Part shown: positions 11,901 through 22,166 of the stretch, one piece after another
How the letters are laid out: the number at the start of each line of letters is the position of its first letter
Position numbering within the stretch: position 1 is the first letter of the stretch
DNA from: Diaporthe sp. PMI_573
Lineage: Eukaryota > Ascomycota > Sordariomycetes > Diaporthales > Diaporthaceae
Reading direction: 5' to 3'
DNA length: 64,000 nucleotides
Assembly (NCBI GenBank): GCA_021399435.1
Contig: JAJTUP010000017.1
Location: forward strand, 186,001-250,000
Notes under the pieces: generated by a model
Databases searched by the model: none
Told to the model about the DNA's origin: nothing
The model's input: the letters and a program-made list of their open reading frames with translations, nothing else
Program-made: the position numbers and the translations under genes

Positions 11901-14900
11901 GGTGTCTTTGCTCAGAAGCTCAACACCGGGGTTGCCTACCACTCTTCCGCGATGCAGGCCATTGCAAAAGAGTACGCTGTTAGGATTGGCGACCTCAAAG
12001 CTGAATCTATACAAAGCTCTATTACCATGGTAAGTTCGGTCACTGGACAGGTTATAGAGCCAGAGGTCCTCGCAACGCCCCAGTATTGGGTCGACAATCT
12101 CACATCGCCGGTACAATTCGCCAAAGCCTTAAGCGGTCTGGCTGCTTTAGCAAGTAAATCAAACTCGGCCATCGTTGGGAGCCCTGACAAACCGCTTGCG
12201 CTTACCGACTTGGTCGAGATCGGACCTCATGCGGCTCTCAGACGACCAGTGACAGACTCAGTGCCCCATCTCCGGTATCACGCCTGGCTTCAGCGCTCGG
12301 CCTCACCATTGCACTCCACATTGAATCTAGCTGGGAGCCTATTCTGCCGCGGGTTCCCAATCTCTATCACCACAGTGAACGGCCAGGGCCAGGGGAAACA
12401 TCCATACCTGGTCGACTGCCCGGCCTACCCATTTGACCACAGCCGGCGGTACTGGGACGAGACGCGCATCAGTAGGGAATGGAGACTGCGGGAAGCTACT
12501 CCCGGCTTTCTTCTAGGCAGACGGGTTCATGATTGGAATCCACTCAAGCCGAGGTGGAGGAACTGGCTGTGCGTTGAGAATATTCCATGGCTGGGTGAGC
12601 ATTTTGTGAGTGCAACCATACTTTCACCAATCCGTTATCCCAGCGACTTGAATTTCCGGAAGAGTTTCCTTAGTCGCATTTCTCATGTCATTCAATATAC
12701 ATGATCTGACGCTCAAACTTTAGGTCACTGGCCTCCTTGTTGTCCCCGGCACTGGGAGTATCGTCATTGCTATGGAGGCAGTACGGCAAACAGTCGCGGC
12801 AAGAAATCGCAAGATCTCGGGCTTCCAGCTGAAAAACGTCCAGCTATTGGCACCTCTCAGAGTTGGCTCCACGATTGCAGACGCGGTCGAGACGGACGTT
12901 CATCTGGACCGGATCGAGGGCGGGGACGAGAAAGAGTCGACATGGTTTCGCTTCCGACTTTTCAGCCATAACGAAGGCCGCGTCACGCAGACATGCGACG
13001 CCCAGATTCAGGTGATCTTTGAGGAAGGCGACTCAACACCGGCCAGCTACGAGAGGATGATGGAGAACGAGGGAATCCGGAAGCGAGCAGACGAAATTCG
13101 CTCTCGCTGCACCGAGCCGCTGGACACACGGACATTCTACAAACGCTTCCTAAAGTACGGATTCCAATATGGCCAGTCATTCACGGTCGCGAGTGACGCG
13201 AGATTCGACCCTATTGGAAAAATGTCAGGCACAGGAAAGGTCAGTTGGAACGCCGCGCACGTCGAAGCGGATGACAGTCCCGTCCACCCAGGAATTCTCG
13301 ACGGCATCCTGCAGGTCTTGCTGGCAACAGCACCAAAAGGTCTGAAGAATACTTCAACATGGATTCCACGTCGTATAGGGAGGGTATGGGTGTCCAACAG
13401 GATTTGGCGCCAGTACACCAAAACTGTGAATGTCGCGAGCAATGTCAACGTTGAGGACGGGGTTCCCCTGATGAACTTTTGGGCACTGTCGGATGATGAC
13501 ACTCCATTGTGCACTATTGAAAGTGTCAAGTGCGCTGAAATCTCCCGGACTAATAAGCTCGGTGGCGACCCGGTCCAGAAAAAGCTTCTGTATAGCATTG
13601 CATGGAAACCAAGACTGAGTTCTCTCGCGCCAGGGGAACTACAGAAGATATGCGGCTCGACATCCATCCGACTCGACAATTTCGACTCAGAGGCCAACGC
13701 GATGGCAAAATTCTTCCCCAAGATGGAGTTGGCTCTGCGACTAGCCGCCAAAGTGTCTTTGCAAACAATGTCTGATTCACAGATCGGGGGTCTTCCCTCG
13801 CATTTCAGCAAGTATGTGAACCTGCTTCGACTTCAATCCACATACGAGCCTGTGTCGGCACAGGGTGAGGAGAAACTCAACGACCTCACTGCCTCGGATG
13901 TTGAAGTTATTTTGCAAGAATGCGAAGCCGAGTACCCGCAGTGGTTCCTCTTCCCTGCTATCGCCCGTGCCCTGCCGTCCATTCTCCGCGGGGAGACAGA
14001 TCCACTGGAACTCATGTTTGCAACAAAGGCTGCCGAGACATTCTACGCCAATGTCTATAGCAGTCATATGCTCTGTGGTGGTCTTCAGACTTTCCTTGGG
14101 CTGGCTTCACATGAGAACCCAAGGCTCAGAATCCTCGAAGTGGGTGCAGGTACAGGGAGCTTCACGAGGCATATTTTGTCTACGCTGCAAGCTTTTGAAC
14201 AAGAACGGGGCGGCACCTCATTTGCGGAGTATGTCTTCACAGATATATCCACCTCATTCTTCGGCAATGCTCAAGAGCTATTCAAGGAGAACCTGGATAG
14301 AATGTCATTCAAGACCTGGAACATCGAGCATGACGCCGCCGATGAGCAATCAGGACTAGACACGGGGGCTTACGATATCATTTTCGCAGGCAGCGTCCTC
14401 CACGTTACATCAGATATCTCCAAAGCGCTGTGCCACCTCAGGAAGTTGCTAAAGCCGGGCGGGTACCTCGTCCTGGAAGAGATAACTTCGACGCAATCCT
14501 CTTGCGTGAACATTGCATTCGGAACGCTGCCAGGGTGGTGGCTATCGACAGAGAAATGGCGTCAAGGGGGCCCTTTGGCCACGCAGGAGTCTTGGAACCA
14601 GCTACTACAGAACAATGGTTTCTCGGGCATCGACCTTGCCTTGAAAGATTTCGAGGATGACGCCCACCACATCAGCTCCATCATGGTAGCGCGGGCGCGT
14701 GGTGAAAGTGATCCGCCGCTCCAAAACGGGTCAATAAGCGTTCTCCCAGCACAACCCCAGATCGTGATCATCAGAGACCAGAACTCCAGTCGCCAGGTAA
14801 CTCTGACGGAAGAGCTTGGCAAACATTTGGGAGTCACGCAGGTTGTCGATTTTGACTCTCTCGGAGATTGGTGGGACACGTTGTCCATCGAGGTTATCGT

Positions 14901-17780
14901 ATCCCTCGTCGACGTTGAGACCTCTTGCCTAGCCAACCTGGGTGAGCAGGGATTTGAATGCCTGCAAGGCCTCGTCCAGGGGTCAAAAAATATCCTTTGG
15001 GTCGCTGCATCCATGCCTGACACTTCCGGCCTCGACAACGGTGCGTCTTCTTTGCCGTGGGACCCCCGAAGCGGCATCGCAACGGGAGCCTTGCGCACGA
15101 TTCGCTCTGAGGAGGGCGACAAGCACATCGTCAATCTCACCATTACCCAAGCTCACGTCTATGAACCCAAGGAGTTGGCTGGTTTCGTGACCGAAGTTAT
15201 CGATTCATGCTTCACTGGCGACCAGTCTCGCAATAGCCCTGAGGTCGAATTCATCGTCCAAGATGGGCACATCAGCGTCGGTCGCATGGTGTATGAGAAG
15301 GAGCTCGATGACGAACGTGAGTCTCACATACAACCCCAGCGTCAAGTCGAGAAGTGGGATTCTGGCCCACCTTTGGTACTTTGCATCGAAATGCCAGGGA
15401 TGTTGGATTCGTTGCGTTACGTGGAGGACACAAGTGCCTATGATGACCTGGCCGACGACGAGGTGGAGATCGAAGCGGAAGCTTGGCCCGTCAGCTTCCG
15501 AGACATCTTCATCGCCCTCGGCAAGGTTTCCGACCGGAAAGAGTTTGGCTGGGAATGTGCCGGCAGGGTCACGAGGATCGGACCTGCGTGTGCGGACCAG
15601 TTCAAGCTTGGTGACCGGGTCGTCATCGGGGCTTTTGGATCCATGAGAAGTCGCCCTCGCGCCAAGATGCAGGCTGTGTGGAAGATTCCGGACGGCCTGT
15701 CATACCTAGACGTGGTTTCACACGTCAATCCCGCGATGACGGCTTGGTATGGTTTGGTGAATATTGCAAGGCTACAAAGGGGCGATAAGGTGTTGATTCA
15801 TTCCGCTGCTGGTGCCACAGGACAGATGGCAGTAGGGATTGCCAAGATGGCTGGGGCAGAGTAAGTCTCTCACTCTCTTCATATGGTCTTTATGCTGCAC
15901 CCTACTTCCTGTCCCATTAGACTTTCGACTCCATTGACTGCCTATATTTCTTCTCGAATGCTGACCGAAAATAGAATATACGCAACAGTAGGCTCGGATG
16001 AAAAGAAACGGCTCCTTGTCGAGGGGTTGAACATACCCGAAGACCACATCTTCCACAGCCGCGATACGTCCTTCGCACAAGGCATCGCGCGCATGACAGA
16101 CGGAGTCGGAGTTGACGTCGTCCTAAACTCCCTCGCGGGAGATGGTCTTCAAGCCAGCTGGGAATGCGTTGCGCCATTCGGAAGGTTCATTGAGATTGGC
16201 AAGTCAGACATCATCGCCAACTCCTCGCTCCCCATGGCCATGTTTGCGAAGAACGTCACCTTTGCGGCTGTGGATCTGGCTACCCTTGTGAAGACAAACA
16301 TGAAGCTGGGAATTAAGATCTTCACCACAGTGATGGAGCTCATCCTCGATGGTTCGCTGCGAGTGCCGACGCCTCTGCACTTGTATCCAGTTTCAGAGGC
16401 CGAAAAGGCTTTCAGGTTCATGCAGAGCGGGAACAATACCGGCCGCGTCATAATCACGAAATCCGAGCATGATCAAGTCACTGTGAGTAAATCCAGTCCT
16501 GGGCCTGTCAAGTGCCTTCAGTCTCAGTATAAATGTATGAGAACTAATACATGACTCAGAAATATCTCATTCATAAAAGCACTTGGCGATTCGATGCTGA
16601 CGCAACCTATGTCATTGCTGGTGGCTTCGGCGGTCTAGGCCGTGTCATGATCGAGTGGATGGTGAACAAGGGCGCCAGGAACCTGCTCGTCCCTTCACGT
16701 TCTGGTGCCTCATCTCAAGCTGCCTTGAACCTCGTGACAAAGTTGAGAGAACAAAACGTTTGCATATCAACACCGAAATGCGACGTTTCAGACTCCGCCG
16801 AGTTCTCCAAAGTTCTTCAAGACTACACCAGCTCAATGCCTCAAGCGCCGATCAAAGGTTGTATCAACTCAGCAATGGCGCTTCAAGATGCCATTTTCAG
16901 CAACATGACTCACGAACAGTGGGCTGGTACTATCCGGTCCAAGGTGCAGTCGAGCTGGAACTTACATGCTCTCCTCCCTCGCGACATGGACTTCTTTATC
17001 ATGCTGTCGTCGCTGGTGGGTATCTACGGCGCCATGGGTCAGAGCAACTATGCTGCCGGATGTACCTTCCAGGATGCATTGGCCAAGGCCCGCACCGAAA
17101 CCAACGCACACAAGGGCGTCTCAGCTGCGCTGGATCTCGGCTGGCTGCTCGATGCCGGCATCGTCAGCGAGCGGGAGGACTACCGGCGCAAGTGGGAGGG
17201 TGCACAGGACATTGCGGGAGTTCGGGCAGCGGACTTGATCGCTGTGCTGGATCACTTCTGTGACCCGGCTAGACGCTCGACTTCATCAACAGAGTCCGGT
17301 TCCCCTGGGCATCGCTCCAGTCCAAGTCAACTGCTTGTCGGAGCGCTAACTCCTGCGGACTTGGCTCAGCACGGCGAGATGGTCCCGCCGTCAATGAGTT
17401 ATCCCCTCCTAGACGCGTTCAGAATCATACCTGGCCAAGGTAATCCTGGCGCCGGTTCTTTGACTTCAGAATCGCAAGTGCAGAGTGCCAGGGCTCAATT
17501 TCGCGCGGCGACGTCGTTCGATGAAAGGTGCAGCGTCGTCATGGACGCGCTCAAGGACAGGCTGGCCCGCGCTTTGGGGATCGAGGCGGATGACGTGGAC
17601 CCTGGAAGGCTTGTGTCGAGCTACGGCGTCGATTCATTGATGGCGGTGGAGCTGCGAAACTGGATGCGGAAGGATTATGATGTTGAAATTGCCGTGTTCG
17701 ATATTTTAGGGGGGACGACTGTGGCGGGCCTCAGTCAGCTTGTGGCCAGTAAGGCTGAAGAATCACAGAAGGCACAGTGA
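8940..17780 (+). CDS. Highly reducing type I iterative polyketide synthase (KS-AT-DH-CMeT-ER-KR-ACP)
   Basis: Core enzyme of the cluster, about 2650 residues. Exons: 8940-9134, 9210-9354, 9419-9687, 9789-10131, 10244-10334, 10406-10562, 10640-11384, 11464-12605, 12724-15860, 15975-16482, 16560-17780; every junction keeps phase. KS (about 10-430) has Cys182 in VDTACSS, His317 in EAHGTGT and His357 in NIGHLEG. AT (about 605-925) has FTGQGAQ and GHSSGE with Ser692. DH (about 1000-1290) has [10 protein letters not shown] with His1028 and Asp1222 in GILDGILQ. CMeT has the SAM motif [10 protein letters not shown] (about 1500). ER (about 1890-2210) has [12 protein letters not shown] has GGFGGLGR (2265-2272) and Tyr2408 in QSNYAAG. 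ACP has [10 protein letters not shown] with Ser2603. No thioesterase or reductase follows, as is usual for HR-PKS, so release needs another protein or chemistry. An Asn/Gly/Thr-rich linker (about 480-500) joins KS and AT. The exon 1-2 join is the least certain. The product cannot be named. Confidence 0.97.
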
Positions 17781-18439
17781 AAGTGTGGAGTGCAGATAGG
17801 GGTTTGTAAGGCATGTCTTTTAACTTGTTTTGTGTAAAACAAATGCGTACTTGAGTCGATTATGCATATATATCTCTACTTCCAGCTTCTAGTCCAATTT
17901 TGCGGATTCTTGGGATCGAGTAGCCCTTCCCTGCTGAAAATATGGCATCAAGCTTGTCAATCTCCACTATCTCTATTAAGACTGTATAAATCTGAGCCGC
18001 TGAGCCGACAGCACCAGACCTCGGGACTTGGACGCTGTCTCAGAAGTTGCTCCAGAGCCATTCATGGTATGGACAGGCCTAAAGACCAATTCAAATGTTT
18101 GATTACAACCCGAGCCGTTTCGAGAGAAAAAGCGCTCGGAAATGGAAGATTGAGAAGAATGAAAGACTTAGAGAAAGCGCTGAAGAACTCGATCGACTAA
18201 GGCTGAAGACTCATTGGTTCGATCGGATGTCGGTCGGAAATGTTTTGTGAGGCTTGCAAAGAGCCATATCAACACTCCTGCATATCGATCCTGTTGTGCG
18301 CAGATCATAAGACTATTACATGATAGTCTTGACAATTATTCCTCGCTAACAGTGGTCTTAAGATATTGAAATGAAATGATGACCAAACATCATCGGTACA
18401 GAAATGGGCAAAAGAAAAACAAAAAATCCTGACACTAAA

Positions 18440-18509
18440 GTTGCTCGCAGCGGGCATTGAACCCATCACCTTCCTTAATCTGACTGAACCCGTTGGCCGA
18501 CCACGCAAC
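18440..18509 (-). pseudogene. Degenerate tRNA-Leu(AAG)-like relic
   Basis: Read on the minus strand, a 70-nt stretch begins GTTGCGTGGTCGG, like a tRNA-Leu acceptor and D arm. It continues with CAGATTAAGG, the anticodon-loop context of tRNA-Leu(AAG), and ends with a good B box, GGTTCAATGCC. The 3' side of the anticodon stem and the long variable arm are missing, and the acceptor stem pairs only partly (GTTGC with GCAAC). A second A-box-like word TGGTGTAGTTG lies just upstream (about 18540-18551). A non-functional tRNA copy or a tRNA-derived element fits best. Chance similarity is possible. Confidence 0.4.
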
Positions 18510-19260
18510 GGGTAGCAGCCAGGCAGAGGCAGAAGTGTTCAACTACACCAGGCGGCCGTTTATCTTGAGAATGCCTTAGTAGCATTCTTTATGTAACTAG
18601 GAACCGCTTTGTGTGCCAGATTGCATGTCCTCCAACCAGTTGTCCAGACTGTGACTTGACCAAAGCACTACCCCCCGTCTCTTCCCAACCCCGGCTGACA
18701 CACAGTCAGCACAATTGTTAGTCGCAGTAATTGATTCCTTCAACTTCCTATTTTGATCTATGATATTCATATATCCTTCTTGTTCATATTAGACACAGTC
18801 AGCAGAGCCATTCCTACAGTGATACGTTTGTTCAACTTCCCAATTTGGTCTTTCGTATACGTGTATCCTCCTAATCCATGTGAGACGTGTCAGCGTAGCG
18901 CGCTCACTACTGCCCAAGATCTGCATTATGCTGAACTACCGTTCTTGATTCTGGCCCTGCCTTTTCTATGAGAGGCAACAAGTGTTGCGGCATTCATGTT
19001 GACTGAAGGACGAGGTAACTACAAGTGAGGCGCGAGGCAGATGCATTGTTCAAGGAGTAGCTCTCAACCCTGTGGCGGGCGGATTGAACTTGATCACACG
19101 GATAACACGGTGATGATCAAGCACCTTTGAGGCGAGTAGGATTCATTGAAGGAAGCTCAATACGGAAACGCGCCATATGCAGCTTATGGAGATCATAAAT
19201 GCCAGGCAACAGCTTTTGAAGATCAAGAATTCATCTCACACCTCAGGAACTAACAAGAAG

Positions 19261-19270
19261 TATAAAAAGG
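19261..19270 (+). promoter_or_regulatory. TATA box upstream of small secreted protein gene
   Basis: TATAAAAAGG lies about 117 bp upstream of the ATG at 19387, a usual distance for a fungal gene with a short 5' UTR. The stretch between is rich in CA and free of long open frames. Confidence 0.5.
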
Positions 19271-19386
19271 CCGTTATCCGGGAGCTTCCACCCAATTGCC
19301 ATCACCAACAGAATCACAATTCTACAGCACATTCTCATCACACATTCGCAATTCTCCAACACGTCCTACATCCAAGCAAAGAAAAA

Positions 19387-19636
19387 ATGAAGGCCTTCAC
19401 CACTCTCATGACAGTCGTCACCGTATTGGTCGGCTTCACGATGGCCGCACCAGCTCCGGACGTAAGTTGGAATTAACCTCGGTGTGGGGTCTGAGCAATA
19501 GTAATGGAATGGCTAGGGTGAAAACGTATTTGAGCGACAGGTCACCTGCGAAACCACCCCTTGTTCCGACGATGTCTTCTGTTTCGCGAATCGCTGCGCC
19601 AATGGCTGCGTTAAAGGCATGTGCTCGCACCCCTAA
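19387..19636 (+). CDS. Small secreted six-cysteine protein, two exons
   Basis: Predicted secreted protein of 64 residues, exons 19387-19461 and 19517-19636, joined in phase 0 through a 55-nt intron with good GTAAGT and TAG ends. Residues 1-20 form a classical signal peptide with a hydrophobic core, cleaved near Ala-Ala-Pro-Ala-Pro. The mature part of roughly 40 residues holds six cysteines in the spacing C-x4-C-x5-C-x4-C-x3-C-x4-C, enough for three disulfides. A TATA box lies 117 bp upstream. I do not recognise a named family. The architecture is that of small cysteine-rich secreted proteins, which in fungi include effector candidates and antimicrobial-type peptides; no function is claimed. 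It is easily missed because each exon is short. Confidence 0.75.
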
Positions 19637-20127
19637 GTGAAGCTAAGCATCCCTCAAGTTTGTCGATTTGGGTTGGAGGCTGCGACCAGTCGAGAGAGTT
19701 GTCTGGATTGGTCTTTACTATCGACAAACACGAAGTCCGACTGGGGGGCTATGCTGGGTTGGTGTTTCGCCTCTGGGTATCACTCGTTTTGCAAACCCTC
19801 TTTCATCCTTCGACAGTTAGTACTCAAGCTCATCCAATCCTAGGGCAAGCAATCAGAAACACTTTCCTTAAAGATCAGGCAAGAACATAGTAGCAACCTT
19901 TCACGTGTGTGATCTCGTTTATTACCAAAGTACGACCTCCCTAGGTACTTATCCGCCGGGCGGCCTTAGTTGCACCAACCAACCAACCAACGACCGACCG
20001 ACCCTAGGGAGGGTTGGGGTAGCACTACCCACTGCCATTGAAATGGAATCTTCCATGTCGTGTATGTTCAAGGAACCGAGCAATTCGCGATAGGACCACA
20101 GGAAACCTGAGACCATCTTCGTCGGCC
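19637..20127. other. Spacer before the LCCL gene
   Basis: No gene is supportable. A short CCAA/GACC tetranucleotide run lies at about 19975-20003. Confidence 0.5.
19975..20003. repeat. Tetranucleotide microsatellite
   Basis: Runs of CCAA change into runs of GACC, just upstream of the LCCL-domain gene. Confidence 0.7.
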
Positions 20128-21969
20128 ATGGCTACACCTACACGCTGGAATAACGCATCCGCAAGCCACGATGATATAGAGCTCAGAAACAGTCATGGTG
20201 ATGACGGCGCCGCAGAGGAAGGCGCCCACCTCCTCCCTCGCCATGAGTTCGACGTCGACGAGCCGTCTGGCTGTGGTAGTAACACGTCACAGCGAGGCGT
20301 GAGCGAGAGGAACTGGCTCGCAGGCCCCCAGACGCTACGAAGACAGATTATTCGGCCATTCTTCCCTGATCTTCAGTCATCTCCAAGCAGGCTCCTGTGC
20401 CGCATATGCCCTACCACCCGGTCCAGGAAGCGAATGCAGGCTGCTTTCCTTACACTATGGCTTCTTCTATTCACTACTCCCTTGGCTTGGAGCAGTCTTC
20501 CCACGACAGACAGTTTTGGACAAGACGTGGTGAACCTCGACTGCATCGATACACTGTTCAAGTGGAAGAACGAGTGCGGGCTGGATGGTATCGACTGTCG
20601 TCCTTTCTCCAATATGACCATTGCGTTCAGATGTCCTGTGGGCTGTAAAGATGTGAAGGTCCTCAACCCACGCCTCGTTGGCGCCACCGAGGTCATATAT
20701 CGACCACTGGTCGTCGGTGGACCAGAGTACAGGGGAGACTCGTTCATATGTGCGTCCGCCATCCACGCCGGTATCATCAGCGATGGGGCGGGTGGCTGTG
20801 GTCGACTCTCCAGGATAGGGAAGCACGAAGTTTTCCCGAGCTCGCAGGGTCACGGAATCGAGTCGGTTGGTTTCGACTCGTATTTCCCCATGGCTTTCAA
20901 GGTGTCCAAGGATCCGGGCGTCCGATGCGGCCCAGGCGAATTTCGTGGATTCCTCTTCTTCATATCAATACTCTTTACTTCTTTGATCGGCATATTTACC
21001 ACATCTGAACGCTATTTCTTCGTCATATATACGGCAATATTCGTACATGTCGGTTTGGTCTCTGATCCGCCCGGCGCCTCCACCTACAACACTTCAACCT
21101 TCCCGGACCACCTGTCTAAACTTGCTGCCGGACTGCTCCCGGCAATGTTCTGCGCAGCGGTGATTTACAAATTCATCGTAGCAAGAACTCTGTTAGATAT
21201 CCAAGCACCCCTCGAGAAGACTGTTCTCTGGCTCGGTGGCTTCTGGTTTGGAGCACTGTCCAACTTGACCTTCGAGTGGATCCCCATCACGCGCCTCACT
21301 TCGCACGATCTGGAGCAACAATCTGGTGCAAAGCTGGCTCTTGCCTTCATTATCATTACCGTCTCTTGTATTGTCATCCAGCAAGCATACTCGCTGTGGC
21401 CGGAAGGCCGCCTCATGCGCTATCTCGCCCTTTACGCCGTCTTTCTCGATGGGATCCTCTTCTGCCTCATGATACCCGGCATCGAGTTTCGACTGCATCA
21501 TTTTGTTCTTGCACTACTGCTCTTGCCCGGAATGAGTATTCAGACTCGCTCCTCTCTGCTTTACCAGGGCATCCTACTTGGCCTCTTCGTCAACGGCATC
21601 GCTAGATGGGGGTTTGCGTCCATCCTGGAGACACCAGGCTCTTTACGCTCAGACGGTGCTTTTGACTCATTCATACCATCCATAACAGCATCCGTTCTAG
21701 GCAAGGAGCACATCTCTTTTGCTTGGGCTCAGCCAACATCCGGGTCTGCGCTCGACGGCATCAGCATCCTCGTCAACGATGTCGAACGGCATCGCTCATT
21801 CTTTTCTGAGATGCCGTTCCCTGGAGGCAATTTTACATGGCTGAGAGCCGCAGATATGTCTTTCCCAGAATACTTCCGTTTTGGGTATGTGAAGAAGGGC
21901 CTTGCTCTGGATTATTCGAATGCAGGAATTTGGTACGGTAACGGGACATGGGATGATGGGTCCTCTTAG
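20128..21969 (+). CDS. LCCL-domain multi-pass membrane protein
   Basis: Single-exon gene for about 613 residues. The ATG at 20128 has a strong GCCATGG context; an in-frame ATG 90 bp upstream is less likely. The N-terminus is hydrophilic (about 100 residues), followed by an RLLCRICP segment and a first TM with LWLLLFTTPLAW. An extracytoplasmic LCCL domain (about 125-265) has paired cysteines, CRPFSNMTIAFRCPVGC, then a GGPEYRGDSFICASAIHAG core and HGIESVGFDSYFP. Several TM helices fill the C-terminal half. Fungal LCCL proteins with this layout are widespread membrane proteins of unknown function. It is convergent with the permease gene, about 200 bp away. LCCL proteins elsewhere are linked to secretion or binding, but nothing here shows a substrate. 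Confidence 0.88.
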   Translation: MATPTRWNNASASHDDIELRNSHGDDGAAEEGAHLLPRHEFDVDEPSGCGSNTSQRGVSERNWLAGPQTLRRQIIRPFFPDLQSSPSRLLCRICPTTRSRKRMQAAFLTLWLLLFTTPLAWSSLPTTDSFGQDVVNLDCIDTLFKWKNECGLDGIDCRPFSNMTIAFRCPVGCKDVKVLNPRLVGATEVIYRPLVVGGPEYRGDSFICASAIHAGIISDGAGGCGRLSRIGKHEVFPSSQGHGIESVGFDSYFPMAFKVSKDPGVRCGPGEFRGFLFFISILFTSLIGIFTTSERYFFVIYTAIFVHVGLVSDPPGASTYNTSTFPDHLSKLAAGLLPAMFCAAVIYKFIVARTLLDIQAPLEKTVLWLGGFWFGALSNLTFEWIPITRLTSHDLEQQSGAKLALAFIIITVSCIVIQQAYSLWPEGRLMRYLALYAVFLDGILFCLMIPGIEFRLHHFVLALLLLPGMSIQTRSSLLYQGILLGLFVNGIARWGFASILETPGSLRSDGAFDSFIPSITASVLGKEHISFAWAQPTSGSALDGISILVNDVERHRSFFSEMPFPGGNFTWLRAADMSFPEYFRFGYVKKGLALDYSNAGIWYGNGTWDDGSS

Positions 21970-22166
21970 GTTGGGAAAGATCTTCGACCAGGATACGGTT
22001 GAGAGCAGTGGTCACATCCATGGTCATTTTGAGAAAGGAAAAGAATAGAATAATATATAATCTATGGAAGACCAAGGAACCATGAATTGGTAGACACAGG
22101 TATAGTACAGACACAATGAACATCCTTGCAGCATTGAAAGTTCCGAGAGAGATCAGACACAACCTA

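Larger units (their letters stand above)
17781..19386. other. Gene-poor spacer after the PKS
   Basis: I see no protein gene here. The stretch carries a tRNA-Leu-like relic (18440-18509, minus) and, near its right end, the TATA box of the small secreted protein. Confidence 0.5.
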
